Shown one piece after another: positions 50,062 to 58,916 of a DNA stretch of 64,000 bases (position 1 is its first letter; every line of letters begins with the position of its first letter). Source of the stretch: an uncultured Chitinophagales bacterium (GTDB lineage: Bacteria > Bacteroidota > Bacteroidia > Chitinophagales > Chitinophagaceae); contig CAMPIQ010000001.1 in assembly GCA_946886475.1 (NCBI GenBank), forward strand, positions 1 through 64,000. Direction: 5' to 3'. The notes beneath the pieces are model-generated. The model did not search any database. It was not told the DNA's origin and worked only from the letters and a program-made list of their open reading frames with translations. The translations under genes were made by a program, and so were the position numbers.

Positions 50062-51939
50062 ATGAAGTACGCATTCTTAGTTGTTCTGGTCATTTTTTTT
50101 GATACTGCCAGCGCACAACAAACGCAAAAACCTCCATTGCATGGGAATCACTGGGTGGCCATTACCGGGAAACCGCTGGCAGCTACTGCCGGAGCCATGA
50201 TCTTTCAGCAGGGTGGTAATGCAGTTGATGCTGCCTGTGCCATGCTCGCTGCCACCTGTACCATGTGGGATGTGTTGAGCTGGGGAGGAGAAACCCAGGC
50301 GCTTATTTATAATCCAAAAACCAGAAAAGTAATTGCCATCAACGCAATGGGGGTAGCACCAACAGGAGCAACACCAGAATTTTTTAAATCAAAAGGTTTT
50401 GACTTTCCTCCTGAATATGGTCCCCTTGCAGCTACAACCCCGGGCACACCCGGTGGTTTATTATATATGCTGGCCAGCTATGGAACGATGAGCCTGGAAA
50501 AAGTGCTTGCTCCTGCAATGGAAATGGCTAAGGGATACGCCATTGATGCACAAACTGCCAATAGCATTGAAAGAAATAAGAATCGGATAAAGGAATGGCC
50601 CTACAGTGCCAAAGTTTTTTTAACAAACGCAGGTGAAAAAAGAGAAGCACCGGAGGCAGGTGAAATATTTGTGCAGCAGGATCTTTTGAACACACTTACT
50701 AAACTGGTTGAGGCAGAACGAGGTGCACTTAAAAAGGGCAAAAGCCGCAAACAAGCGATCATGGCGGCATACGATCGTTTTTATAAGGGTGATATCGCAA
50801 AAGAATTTGTACGAGGCAGCCGTGAACAGGGTGGATTGCATACACTGGAGGATTTGGCTGCATGGAAGGTGATTGAAGAAGAGCCTTTACAGGTAAATTA
50901 TAAAGGTATAGACGTGTTTAAGCTTCAGCAATGGACGCAGGGACCGGTTTTATTACAGGCTTTGAACATACTTGAGAATTTTGATCTCAGGAAATTGGGA
51001 TATAACAGCGCTCAATATATTCATACCATTTACCAGGCTATGAACCTGGCATTTGCTGACCGCGATTTCTATTATGGCGATCCATATTTTTTACCCCACG
51101 AACCCATAAAAGGATTGTTGAGTAAGGAGTATGCAAAGCAAAGAGCGTCGCTAATCGGGTTTGAAAAGAATGATGAAAAAACAGGACCCGGCGACCCCTA
51201 TCCATTTGAAGGATTGAAGAATCCATACCTGGAACTTTTGAAGCAAAGAGGTTTTGAGATGGATACTTCCAGGAGGAATTTTGCACCGGTTCACGATATG
51301 CAAAACAGTTCATCGCAGGCAGCATACCAGGAAAGATTATGGATGGGGACCACCACCGTTGAAGCTGCAGATAAAGAAGGATGGGTGGTTTCCATCACCC
51401 CAAGTGGTGGCTGGTTACCTGCATGCATTGCTGGTAATACCGGTATTGGAATGAGTCAGCGGATGCAGAGTTTTGTACTGGATGCATCACTGAATCCTTT
51501 TAATGTGGTGGCGCCTGGTAAGCGGCCAAGAGTAACGCTGACGCCTTCGATGGCATTAAAAGATGGAAAACCATTTCTTTCATTTGCCGTGCAGGGAGGC
51601 GATACACAGGACCAGAATTTATTGCAGTTCTTTTTGAATATCGTTGAATTTGGAATGACTGTTCAGGAGGCTGCAGAAGCCGCCAACATCAACACCAACC
51701 AGTTATGGCTTTCACTTGGCGGGTCAAAAACAACGGACAGGATGCCCAAGCCCGGTCACCTGTTATTGCAGAACAAAACACCGCAGTCCATAAAGGATGA
51801 ACTAATAAAGATGGGGTATACCTTAAGTTTTGGCAGCCGAACCAGTGGTCCCATCAATGCAATTTATTTTGACTGGAAACATGGAAGCTTCTGGGGAGGA
51901 TCCTCTAATCACGGAGAGGATTATGGAATAGCATGGTAG
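50062..51939 (+). CDS. Gamma-glutamyltransferase homolog, secreted
   Basis: This 625-residue Ntn-hydrolase-type protein is predicted periplasmic, with a signal peptide about 1-19. The large-subunit part has QQGGNAVDAACAML, TTPGTPGGLLYML and ADRDFYYGDPYF. The cleavage/nucleophile region is WMGTTTVEAADKEG, with Thr where GGT has the catalytic Thr, though the following His of the usual T-T-H motif is Thr. Small-subunit features such as GKRPRVTLTPSMAL and AVQGGDTQDQNLLQFFLN are present. It could act on glutathione or another gamma-glutamyl compound. The T-T-H change weakens a simple transfer of the GGT activity. Confidence 0.87.
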   Translation: MKYAFLVVLVIFFDTASAQQTQKPPLHGNHWVAITGKPLAATAGAMIFQQGGNAVDAACAMLAATCTMWDVLSWGGETQALIYNPKTRKVIAINAMGVAPTGATPEFFKSKGFDFPPEYGPLAATTPGTPGGLLYMLASYGTMSLEKVLAPAMEMAKGYAIDAQTANSIERNKNRIKEWPYSAKVFLTNAGEKREAPEAGEIFVQQDLLNTLTKLVEAERGALKKGKSRKQAIMAAYDRFYKGDIAKEFVRGSREQGGLHTLEDLAAWKVIEEEPLQVNYKGIDVFKLQQWTQGPVLLQALNILENFDLRKLGYNSAQYIHTIYQAMNLAFADRDFYYGDPYFLPHEPIKGLLSKEYAKQRASLIGFEKNDEKTGPGDPYPFEGLKNPYLELLKQRGFEMDTSRRNFAPVHDMQNSSSQAAYQERLWMGTTTVEAADKEGWVVSITPSGGWLPACIAGNTGIGMSQRMQSFVLDASLNPFNVVAPGKRPRVTLTPSMALKDGKPFLSFAVQGGDTQDQNLLQFFLNIVEFGMTVQEAAEAANINTNQLWLSLGGSKTTDRMPKPGHLLLQNKTPQSIKDELIKMGYTLSFGSRTSGPINAIYFDWKHGSFWGGSSNHGEDYGIAW

Positions 51940-51994
51940 CATAATTTCAACCGGCAATGGTTATGGCCAGGTGAAAAATTGATGGCAGTTACTA

Positions 51995-52123
51995 CTATGC
52001 CGGGCTATTGATCAGAATATAAAGGATGAAAAAGTAAAAAGCTATAAAAAGTACGGAAAAGATAAATCCGCGGAGCAGGGTAGTTTTGTTCAGGGTAAGC
52101 AAACGCTTAATGGAGGCTTTCAT
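51995..52123 (-). CDS. 42-residue single-span membrane protein
   Basis: This small minus-strand ORF encodes 42 residues starting MKASIKRLLTLNKTTLLRG, with one hydrophobic span (FIFSVLFIAFYFFILYILI) and the end NSPA. It has a stop TAG at 51995-51997 and lies in the gap between the GGT homolog and DUF4382. It aligns end to end with the 47-residue protein at 41841, with one gap of 5. The overlap in termini and length in an otherwise empty intergenic region supports a real gene. No promoter box is clear. Confidence 0.65.
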   Translation of the reverse strand: MKASIKRLLTLNKTTLLRGFIFSVLFIAFYFFILYILINSPA

Positions 52124-52185
52124 TGATTGGTTTTTTTAGATCTGGATAAAGTTTTGTCAAGATAAATTCTAAAATTTATAAAAGC

Positions 52186-52213
52186 AAGAGAAAACCCGGC
52201 TGGTGCCGGGTTT
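52186..52213 (-). terminator. Terminator after the DUF4382 gene
   Basis: ACCCGGC (52194-52200) pairs with GCCGGGT (52205-52211) around TGGT. The minus strand continues with TTTCTCTTG, 8 bases past the DUF4382 stop. It separates that gene from the 42-residue gene downstream. Confidence 0.75.
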
Positions 52214-52221
52214 TATTTTTT

Positions 52222-52731
52222 TTAGTCCTTCAACCTGATCACAGGATGTAATTTATAAGAACCATTTACTTCTTTTACTGACTCAGCTGCATCAAAGTCA
52301 AGTGTGAAAGTATTGAGGTTATCGCCCAATTCTTTGTCGATCTTGATCTTTAAGCCTGAATGTTCAGCACTTGGTGTTTCTAATTCATGTCTTACACCAT
52401 CTACTACAACATAGCTATCTGAATCAAGTATGAATCTTACTTCTTTCAGAATTCCATCCGGAATGTCAGCTTGTGCAATTACCATGGTCACTCCGTTCTG
52501 CAGGTCAAGCAGGTTAATGGTGGTATCCTTTGCATTCACATCGATCCAGCTGGTGCTGTCATCATGCATTTTTACCTTCATTTCACTGATGTGGACATTA
52601 ACAGAGTCATAAGCCACAGGGTTGTCGGTAAGTAAAAATTGAACCGGAACTGTTTTGTTGTTTTCCTTTGAACAGGATAAAATCAAAATAGAAAAGCCTA
52701 ACATAGAAGCTAAAACACGGATTGTTTTCAT
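52222..52731 (-). CDS. DUF4382 lipoprotein
   Basis: This 169-residue lipoprotein has a signal peptide and lipobox (LGFSILILSC, Cys about 20). The DUF4382 domain follows: VPVQFLLTDNPVAYDSVNVHISEMKVK, SWIDVNAKDTTINLLDLQNGV, GILKEVRFIL and LDFDAAESVKEVNGSYKLHPVIRL. The fold is a beta sandwich. Its role in the outer membrane or periplasm is not known. It is transcribed alone, with a terminator directly downstream. Confidence 0.85.
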   Translation of the reverse strand: MKTIRVLASMLGFSILILSCSKENNKTVPVQFLLTDNPVAYDSVNVHISEMKVKMHDDSTSWIDVNAKDTTINLLDLQNGVTMVIAQADIPDGILKEVRFILDSDSYVVVDGVRHELETPSAEHSGLKIKIDKELGDNLNTFTLDFDAAESVKEVNGSYKLHPVIRLKD

Positions 52732-53142
52732 GGTTATCTGGTTTAAAAAATAAAATTAAGGAGCGTAAATCAATTGGTATATAAAATTCTACCGCGACTT
52801 CTACGCAATTTTATTGCCAAAAAATTAGGAGGACTACTAATTGAGGAAATTAAATATGTAAAATGCGTTTATGTTCTATGAATTAGGTCTATTATATGAA
52901 TTTAAATTTTCTGCGCTATATATTTTTACCAGAGGGATTAATAAAAAGGTGAATTCCGGATAGAACTGGATTATGTTTAATTGATATTATAAATAATTCA
53001 TCTGAATCTTTGCTTCCTCTGTGTGAGGTCTCCTTCAAGGCGCCGGAACATGCTTATTTTTAGGATCAATAATGCAATACCATCCATCCCTGTTAGCTAC
53101 AGTTCCCTTCTTATCCCTTCCGTTTATTGTGTGAGCAGGAGT
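52732..53142. other. AT-rich intergenic stretch, no gene seen
   Basis: These 411 bases lie between the DUF4382 start and the end of the flavoprotein gene. They are strongly AT-rich in the left two thirds (52750-52990) and hold only short frames without supporting context. I see no tRNA fold, clear hairpin or promoter for a hidden gene. Confidence 0.5.
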
Positions 53143-54081
53143 TCAAAAATTTATTTTCCTTTTTCTGACCTTACTATCCGAGATTTCTTTCTGAAGTTCT
53201 TTATTAATGATCACACCAGCCTTGGCACCTTCAGCCGCCGCCACCACTACAAAATGCATATCCTTTGCAGCATCACCAGCTACATATAATCCGGGGATAT
53301 TGGTTTGCTGGAACCGGTTGGTGACCACTACGCCTTTTTTATTCACTTCGCAACCAAATGCTTCAGCAACATCACACTGTTGGGTATATCCATTCACGAA
53401 AAAAATAGCTTCACAATCCTGATCTGTACCATTCTGAAAAATTATCTTTTTCAACCGGCCATCTTTTCCTTCCAGTCTTTCAATGCGTTCAGTTCTGATG
53501 GGAATATCATTGGCATCAAGAAGTTCTTTTTGAGCAGGTTTAATTTTTCTCTTACCATTGGTATATAGAACCACCTGATCCGTCCAGCCCTTCAGCGCAA
53601 GCGCCAGTTCAGATCCGTCCTTGTCCCTTGCATAAATGCCAACTTTTTTATCCCTCACTTCCCAGCCATCGCAATAGGGGCAATGAAAGATGGATGATCC
53701 ATAAAATTCAGGGAACCCTTCAACATCGGGAATATTATCGTGCAATCCTGTGGCCACCAGTAATGTTTTAGAATGGTACTTTATACCTTTTTCATCTTTC
53801 ACTTCAAAAATGGCCTGGTCATTTCTTTTTGCGCTGGTTATTTTTTTATTCAGTTTCTGAACATTGTATTTTTCAAGTTCTTTATTACAGATATCAAGGA
53901 AATCAACAGGCAGGATATCGTCCCTTGTAAGATAGTTATGCATTCCGTGCGACCTGAGGTTACGTTGTGAATTGTTATCGAACAACAAAACCTTTCTTCT
54001 GCAACGGCCCAGCACAACCGCTGCATTTAAACCAGCCGGACCTCCGCCAATAATTATGCAATCATATACTTCCATGCTCAT
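53143..54081 (-). CDS. Thioredoxin reductase-like FAD/NAD(P)-dependent oxidoreductase
   Basis: This 312-residue flavoprotein has the FAD site VYDCIIIGGGPAGLNAAVVLG, the second Rossmann region YARDKDGSELALALKGW and the C-terminal LYVAGDAAKDMHFVVVAAAEG. The redox-active motif C-P-Y-C (FHCPYCDGWE, Cys about 136 and 139) is present, as in thioredoxin reductases and related disulfide reductases (GliT/HlmI-like). The GxGxxA/G NADP turn is not typical, so the cofactor and partner are uncertain. The start is ATG 54081, with another at Met3. The C-terminus is basic (KVRKRKINF). Confidence 0.88.
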   Translation of the reverse strand: MSMEVYDCIIIGGGPAGLNAAVVLGRCRRKVLLFDNNSQRNLRSHGMHNYLTRDDILPVDFLDICNKELEKYNVQKLNKKITSAKRNDQAIFEVKDEKGIKYHSKTLLVATGLHDNIPDVEGFPEFYGSSIFHCPYCDGWEVRDKKVGIYARDKDGSELALALKGWTDQVVLYTNGKRKIKPAQKELLDANDIPIRTERIERLEGKDGRLKKIIFQNGTDQDCEAIFFVNGYTQQCDVAEAFGCEVNKKGVVVTNRFQQTNIPGLYVAGDAAKDMHFVVVAAAEGAKAGVIINKELQKEISDSKVRKRKINF

Positions 54082-54191
54082 GTTTTTTTCTGTTGTACAA
54101 ACTTGGTGCTAAGCTATTTCATTTAAACGGTCCGGGTAAGATGTATGCAGTTTGCATGGCAATGCCTTATCTTAGTTTCAAACTAACTTTT

Positions 54192-55469
54192 ATGACCCGG
54201 TTTACCTGTTTCATTCTTTTCTGCCTGTTTATGTTTACTGCAAGTTCTCAAAGCACTTATATCCATTGCGGAAAGCTAATTGATGGTAAATCGGATCAGG
54301 TACAGACTGAAATGACCATTGTAGTTGAAGGAAACAAGATCATTGAGGTGAGAAAGGGTTATCATACTGCATCAGGTGCCGCCATTATCAATCTGAAAGA
54401 TAAAACCGTGATGCCCGGTTTAATTGACTGTCATGTACATATTTCTTCTGAAACCAGCAGGAACAGGTATAGTGAGGGTTTTACACTTAATGAAGAAGAT
54501 TTTGCCTTCCGTTCTGTGGGTTATGCTGAAAGAACACTGATGCAGGGGTTTACTACGGTGAGAGACCTGGGAGGTACCATTGCCTTATCCCTGAGGAATG
54601 CAATCAACGGTAAATATATCAGAGGACCGCGGATCATAGCAGCTGGAAAAAGTATTGCCACCACTGGTGGACATGCAGATCCTTCCAATGGAGTAAACAG
54701 GGAACTTATGGGTGACCCCGGTGCCAGGGAAGGTGTGATCAATGGAGCCGACGAAGCTATGAAAGCCGTAAGACAACGATATAAGGAAGGTTCCGACCTG
54801 ATCAAGATCACTGCAACCGGCGGGGTGTTGAGTAATGCAAAAGACGGTGCCGGTGCACATTTTACAGAAGAAGAAATAAAAGCAGTGGTTCGTACCGCCA
54901 ATGATTATGGTTTTAAAGTGGCCGCACATGCACATGGTGCTGAGGGAATGAAAAGAGCTATCCGCGCCGGAGTAAGTTCTATTGAGCATGGAACATTTAT
55001 GGACGATGAGGTGATCCGGTTAATGAAGGAGCATGGCACCTGGTATGTTCCAACCATTACTGCCGGCCAGTCTGTTGGCGACTCAGCAAAGATTCCCGGT
55101 TACTATCCACCGTTTGTAACGATAAAAGCGCTCGAAACAGGTCCTAAAATCTTATCTACTTTTTCAAAGGCATATAAAGAAGGAGTGAAAATTGCATTTG
55201 GCACTGATGCCGGAGTATTCATGCACGGTAAAAACTACAAGGAGTTTGAATATATGGTAATGGGAGGCATGCCCGCCATGGAAACGATTCAGTCAGCTAC
55301 GATGGCTGCTGCTGAATTACTGGGGATGTCGGATAAATTGGGTTCTGTAGAAAAGGGAAAGCTGGCTGATATCATAGCCGTTGATGGCGACCCTGTTAAA
55401 GATATCAGGATGATGAAAGAGGTGAGCTTTGTTATGAAAGACGGTGAAATTTACAAGGGCGGAAAATAG
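54192..55469 (+). CDS. Secreted amidohydrolase-family protein
   Basis: This is 425 residues from ATG 54192, placed at the signal peptide (TRFTCFILFCLFMFTASSQ); an upstream frame to 54093 adds 33 residues of lead. The metal-site motifs are GLIDCHVHISSE (H-x-H), KITATGGVLS (Lys position), VAAHAHGAEGMKRAI, GVSSIEHGTFMDD and AFGTDAGVFMHGKN (last Asp). The fold resembles imidazolonepropionase/Xaa-Pro dipeptidase-like amidohydrolases. Likely substrates are peptides or lactones, but this is not shown by the sequence. It is divergent from the flavoprotein gene. Confidence 0.88.
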   Translation: MTRFTCFILFCLFMFTASSQSTYIHCGKLIDGKSDQVQTEMTIVVEGNKIIEVRKGYHTASGAAIINLKDKTVMPGLIDCHVHISSETSRNRYSEGFTLNEEDFAFRSVGYAERTLMQGFTTVRDLGGTIALSLRNAINGKYIRGPRIIAAGKSIATTGGHADPSNGVNRELMGDPGAREGVINGADEAMKAVRQRYKEGSDLIKITATGGVLSNAKDGAGAHFTEEEIKAVVRTANDYGFKVAAHAHGAEGMKRAIRAGVSSIEHGTFMDDEVIRLMKEHGTWYVPTITAGQSVGDSAKIPGYYPPFVTIKALETGPKILSTFSKAYKEGVKIAFGTDAGVFMHGKNYKEFEYMVMGGMPAMETIQSATMAAAELLGMSDKLGSVEKGKLADIIAVDGDPVKDIRMMKEVSFVMKDGEIYKGGK

Positions 55470-55669
55470 GGTGTAGCATTTGCTCACATGTTATCCATAT
55501 AGTTATACACGTACATCAGGGATGCTATATGTATCTCTTTATCTGGCAGTTGAAACTCCTGAAATTGCAGGAAATCGGGAGAGATTTTAGCTGTAAGTAA
55601 AAACCAATAGCCTGTAAAAACCCATTTGAGTTCTGGATTCCCCTGATTATTTTGCATCTAATCCAAAAA

Positions 55670-55939
55670 ATGAATCCTATGAAGAATTCTACACCTTCCA
55701 GGCAATCTGCATGGCTGAAAACAGCTGAAAAAAACTCTGAAAAAATTTTGATGGAAAAAATGGGGATGTCTAAAAAAGAGGTCCAGGAAGTCTATTCAAA
55801 ATATGGCGTGAGTGCTTTAAAACTTGTAGAATTGATGCAGTTAAGCAAATACCAGTTTGTTTACAATGGCAAGGTTCCCGGCCAGTGTGAACCATGCAAT
55901 GGGGTTTCCTCCACAAAACTAAGAGCGGTTAATTTTTAG
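55670..55939 (+). CDS. Small protein of about 89 residues, unknown
   Basis: The likely start is ATG 55670 (MNPMKNSTPSRQSAW); a TTG at 55652 would add six residues and overlaps a promoter-like box (TATTTTG). The peptide is Lys/Glu-rich, with a helical core KMGMSKKEVQEVYSKYGVSALKLVELMQLSKYQFVY and a C-terminal C-x2-C (GQCEPCNG), which could bind metal or form a disulfide. I do not recognise the family. It lies 200 bases after the amidohydrolase gene and 318 before the receiver gene. Confidence 0.55.
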   Translation: MNPMKNSTPSRQSAWLKTAEKNSEKILMEKMGMSKKEVQEVYSKYGVSALKLVELMQLSKYQFVYNGKVPGQCEPCNGVSSTKLRAVNF

Positions 55940-56257
55940 TTACCCTTTGTTGAAATTGGGCATCAGGCAGCAGACTATACTTCAACTCATTTTCAAAGGT
56001 TCATTGTGTACCAATAATGCTTTGCAAATGGCTGGAACCATTGATCTGATGCGAAGACATGCTCAAATCCCAGACTAAAGCCTTGAGCCAGGGACCTTCT
56101 TCTCTAATGCACTGGTTTTTGGATCTGAATTTACGAGGTAATTTATCCCCCGGAACTGGTTCCTGAATGATTGGAACGATTTTTTATTAGGTATTGATGA
56201 GGGATCTTCAATTCCCTTAACTCAGGTAACCATTCAATCACCTTAAACCTTAAATTC
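55940..56257. other. Intergenic region upstream of the receiver gene
   Basis: These 318 bases have no gene. They contain GGAAC half-sites at 56034, 56152 and 56173, with an inverted GTTCC at 56159. The pair at 56152 and 56173 is spaced 21 bp, two helical turns. This may be an operator or a sigma-factor element, but it is not established. Confidence 0.35.
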
Positions 56258-56641
56258 ATGACAGAAACTACACTGCAGGGCGTAAAAGCCAAAAAAGTAC
56301 TGATAGTAGAAGATGAAGGAGACATGTGCTTATTATTAAACATCCTGCTTCACGGAGAGGAAATGGAGCTGGATCACGTAAAGTCATTGTTGAGTGCAGA
56401 AGAATATCTACAAAAAGAGCAACCTTCCGTAGTGATACTTGATAACAAACTCCCTGATGGCTTTGGAGTGGATTTTATTGGGCATATCAAAAGGAACTAT
56501 CCTAATATCAAGATCATTATGATCTCCGGTTTTGATGGTTCAGTGAAAGATGTGGCTTTGGAAAGCGGTGCAGATGTTTTTCTGGAAAAGCCTTTTACCA
56601 GAGACCAGTTATATCAATCCATAACGAGCCTGGTTAATTAA
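56258..56641 (+). CDS. Stand-alone response regulator receiver
   Basis: This 127-residue protein is a CheY-like receiver domain with no output domain. The acidic pocket is VEDEGD (about 17-22), the phosphorylation Asp is in VVILDNKLPDG (about 61), the switch Ser in IIMISGFDG, and the Lys in FLEKPFTRD. It would work by phospho-transfer to or from an unlinked histidine kinase, since none is encoded nearby. Its start ATG has no good -7 box. It is convergent with the lipoprotein gene at 56645. Confidence 0.92.
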   Translation: MTETTLQGVKAKKVLIVEDEGDMCLLLNILLHGEEMELDHVKSLLSAEEYLQKEQPSVVILDNKLPDGFGVDFIGHIKRNYPNIKIIMISGFDGSVKDVALESGADVFLEKPFTRDQLYQSITSLVN

Positions 56642-56644
56642 ACC

Positions 56645-57496
56645 TCAATTCCTTTTATAGAAATACATATTCACTGAAGAAGAAAATCCTTTTTCACTTA
56701 TAGTGAAAAAGCCGGAGCCATCAACTGCAAAGCTGATGGCTTCTCCCTGTGGTTCAATGGTATATTTGAGATTTGTAAAGTTATTTTGCAAAGCCTGGGA
56801 AATAGTTTCGCCTGATTTGCGCTTGTAGTAAAAAAGGCTGGTATAGGTTTTAACAATGATCTCTTTTCCATCGGACGAGATGGCCGCGCCAACCACGCCC
56901 ATATAGGGTAATGAACCTTCAACACTTACTATGTTATTGTTATTATAAGGATAAGCCAGTTTGTAGATCCTGGAAGGATTATCACGTTTTGTGATGATAA
57001 AAATATCTTTTGAAACCGGATCCACCAGGAATGCTTCGGCATCGTGTGATCCATCCGGATACGTGAAATTTATTGTTTCTATCTGTGTCACCGTATCAGT
57101 GGAAGCAACCGGTTCGTCTAGTATAAAAAAACGGTAATCGCCATAAACAGCCATATTATCCCCGATCTCTCCAATAATGATCTTATTGTTGCTTAAGGTC
57201 ATTTCCTCCCAGTCGCGGTTGGTAATTCCTTTAAGGAAAATCTTTTTGTTAACCGCACCATTGTGTCCAATCATAAACAGTTGCGGAGGCCTGCCACTAT
57301 CCTCATGACCCCAGATGATACCAGGATTGGCCTTACTGTCAGCAATACCCGAAATTTCATTTATCAGCGGAATAATTGGTTTTGCTATGGGTACAGAATC
57401 AAAAGCCATTATAACCGGCTCTGCTGATTTTAATTCCTTTTGACAATAAGTTAAAAGGGAACCTATTCCTAAAATAATAATGGCCGTGAATTTCAT
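56645..57496 (-). CDS. Lipoprotein with a predicted beta-propeller-like domain
   Basis: This is 283 residues from ATG 57496; the frame to 57538 adds an aromatic lead. The signal has a lipobox (GIGSLLTYC). The mature part shows repeated strands with ISGIADSKANPGIIWGHEDSG, LFMIGHNG, RDWEEMTL, GDYRFFILDEP, FTYPDGSHDAEAFLVDP, FIITKRDNPSRIYKL and IIVKTYTSLFYYKRK, a pattern like SdiA-regulated or NHL-type propellers. The function is unknown. It is anchored in the outer or inner membrane, facing the periplasm. Confidence 0.78.
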   Translation of the reverse strand: MKFTAIIILGIGSLLTYCQKELKSAEPVIMAFDSVPIAKPIIPLINEISGIADSKANPGIIWGHEDSGRPPQLFMIGHNGAVNKKIFLKGITNRDWEEMTLSNNKIIIGEIGDNMAVYGDYRFFILDEPVASTDTVTQIETINFTYPDGSHDAEAFLVDPVSKDIFIITKRDNPSRIYKLAYPYNNNNIVSVEGSLPYMGVVGAAISSDGKEIIVKTYTSLFYYKRKSGETISQALQNNFTNLKYTIEPQGEAISFAVDGSGFFTISEKGFSSSVNMYFYKRN

Positions 57497-57658
57497 TTTG
57501 AGTGTTATGTTATTCCGATAAATATAATAAATCCACATTCAAAAACCCCTTACCCGGGCTTTGCAATGGAAATGCCGTAATTCACCCCTATGATTGCCGT
57601 TATGGGCCCACCTGTTATAAGAAAAGAAAATACATATTTGCTGATTAAATCTAGGATT

Positions 57659-58096
57659 ATGAATAAGATCAATTTTGAAATCATCATCAATGCACCCCGG
57701 CAGAAAGTATGGGATGTGCTTTGGGGCGAAACTTCTTATCCTGAATGGACCTCAGTGTTTTCTGAAGGATCACATATCATTACCGATTACAAAAAAGGTA
57801 GTAAGGTTCTTTTCCTGGATGGTAAAGGGCAGGGTATGGTTTCAAGGATAGCAGAGCATATTCCTCCTGAATACATGTCATTCGAACATCTTGGATTTGT
57901 GAAGGATGGCATCGAGGATACCGAAAGTGAAGAAGTGAAAAAATGGTCAGGTTCACATGAAAACTATAAACTGGATGAAGTGAATGGAAAAACAAGGCTA
58001 CAGGTAGATATGGATATTACTGAAGATTTTAAAGATTATTTTCAAAATACCTGGCCAAAAGCAATGGTCAGGATCAGGGATCTATCCGAAAATTGA
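57659..58096 (+). CDS. SRPBCC-fold (START/Bet v1-like) protein
   Basis: This is 145 residues from ATG 57659 (NKINFEIIINAPRQKVWDVLWGE); the open frame to 57590 adds a non-matching lead. The fold signature is the N-terminal strand and helix INAPRQKVWDVLW, the central KGSKVLFLDGKGQGMVS and the C-terminal helix YFQNTWPKAMVRIRDLSE. Such proteins bind hydrophobic ligands or act in polyketide chemistry. No specific role is visible. It is divergent from the lipoprotein gene at 57496, with a near-match promoter box (CATATTTG) upstream. Confidence 0.82.
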   Translation: MNKINFEIIINAPRQKVWDVLWGETSYPEWTSVFSEGSHIITDYKKGSKVLFLDGKGQGMVSRIAEHIPPEYMSFEHLGFVKDGIEDTESEEVKKWSGSHENYKLDEVNGKTRLQVDMDITEDFKDYFQNTWPKAMVRIRDLSEN

Positions 58097-58200
58097 TGCC
58101 CGGACTAGGATTGGAACAGCATGCACCATTTAAACAATGGCAGCACAGGAAATTTATTTGCAAAGACCAATCAATCTACGTGCAGGTAATTGATCACAGT

Positions 58201-58785
58201 TCAATTACCTGCTTTTACCAACCTGTATGGCTCCCTGCTTACTGCAGCTTTGTGTAATAATAGTTTTTCTGAATCCATATCAAAACTTACTTCCACCCAG
58301 CCATTAAATAATCCTGTAGACCTGATTATCTGAAAAGGAATAAATTGATGGGAAGCATTTCTCCATTCTCCGAGCCAATAGGAGCCTGCATGATCTGTAA
58401 TTACCTTTTGTGTCAGCAAAACCGAAGATGCATTATACCAGTTGTATCCTGGAAATGTTTGAACAGGTATCGGATCTGAGACATTCAATACCGGAATATT
58501 CTCATTCCCATTCACAGGCAGATTTGTATAAAATGAACTCATCACCAGCCATTGCTTTTTATCGGCCTGCATAACAGGATCGCCAACCAGCATGGTGCCG
58601 AAATAAATATCTTTTTGCCTGTCTCCATCAAAGTCAAAAAAGGCTGCTTTATTAAAGTAGATGGCGGAATCCTTCAAATCCATATAGATCATCTCCGGAT
58701 CCGTATCCGGTACCGGATCAGTTCTGTCTTTTTTGCAGGAAACCAATACATTTAAAATGACTGCAAAGAATAGTATGTGCTTCAT
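58201..58785 (-). CDS. Lipoprotein of unknown function
   Basis: This is 194 residues from ATG 58785 (MKHILFFAVILNVLVSC); the frame to 58800 adds five residues. The lipobox is V-L-V-S-C and the tether is Lys/Asp/Pro-rich (KKDRTDPVPDTDPE). The mature part is beta-rich, with a hint of Ca2+-loop-like sequence DFDGDRQKDIYFG (FG-GAP-like) and an end that reads like a surface-exposed repeat protein. No family is recognised. A box GACATTTG lies 14 bases before the start. Confidence 0.68.
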   Translation of the reverse strand: MKHILFFAVILNVLVSCKKDRTDPVPDTDPEMIYMDLKDSAIYFNKAAFFDFDGDRQKDIYFGTMLVGDPVMQADKKQWLVMSSFYTNLPVNGNENIPVLNVSDPIPVQTFPGYNWYNASSVLLTQKVITDHAGSYWLGEWRNASHQFIPFQIIRSTGLFNGWVEVSFDMDSEKLLLHKAAVSREPYRLVKAGN

Positions 58786-58916
58786 GTAGCGGGTTTTCAC
58801 AAATGTCCCACCACCCCGGTTCTAATAAATTGTAATCATGTATGAACTGTTTAATCACCGGTATGAATTATACAGGCAGGTAATGTTGTTATTCATGACT
58901 CCTGGTAAAAGCCGGT

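Noticed and set aside
53023..53289. 88-residue plus-strand frame at the end of the flavoprotein gene
   Set aside because: Half of it is antisense to the flavoprotein C-terminus and the rest is low-complexity; no start signal.
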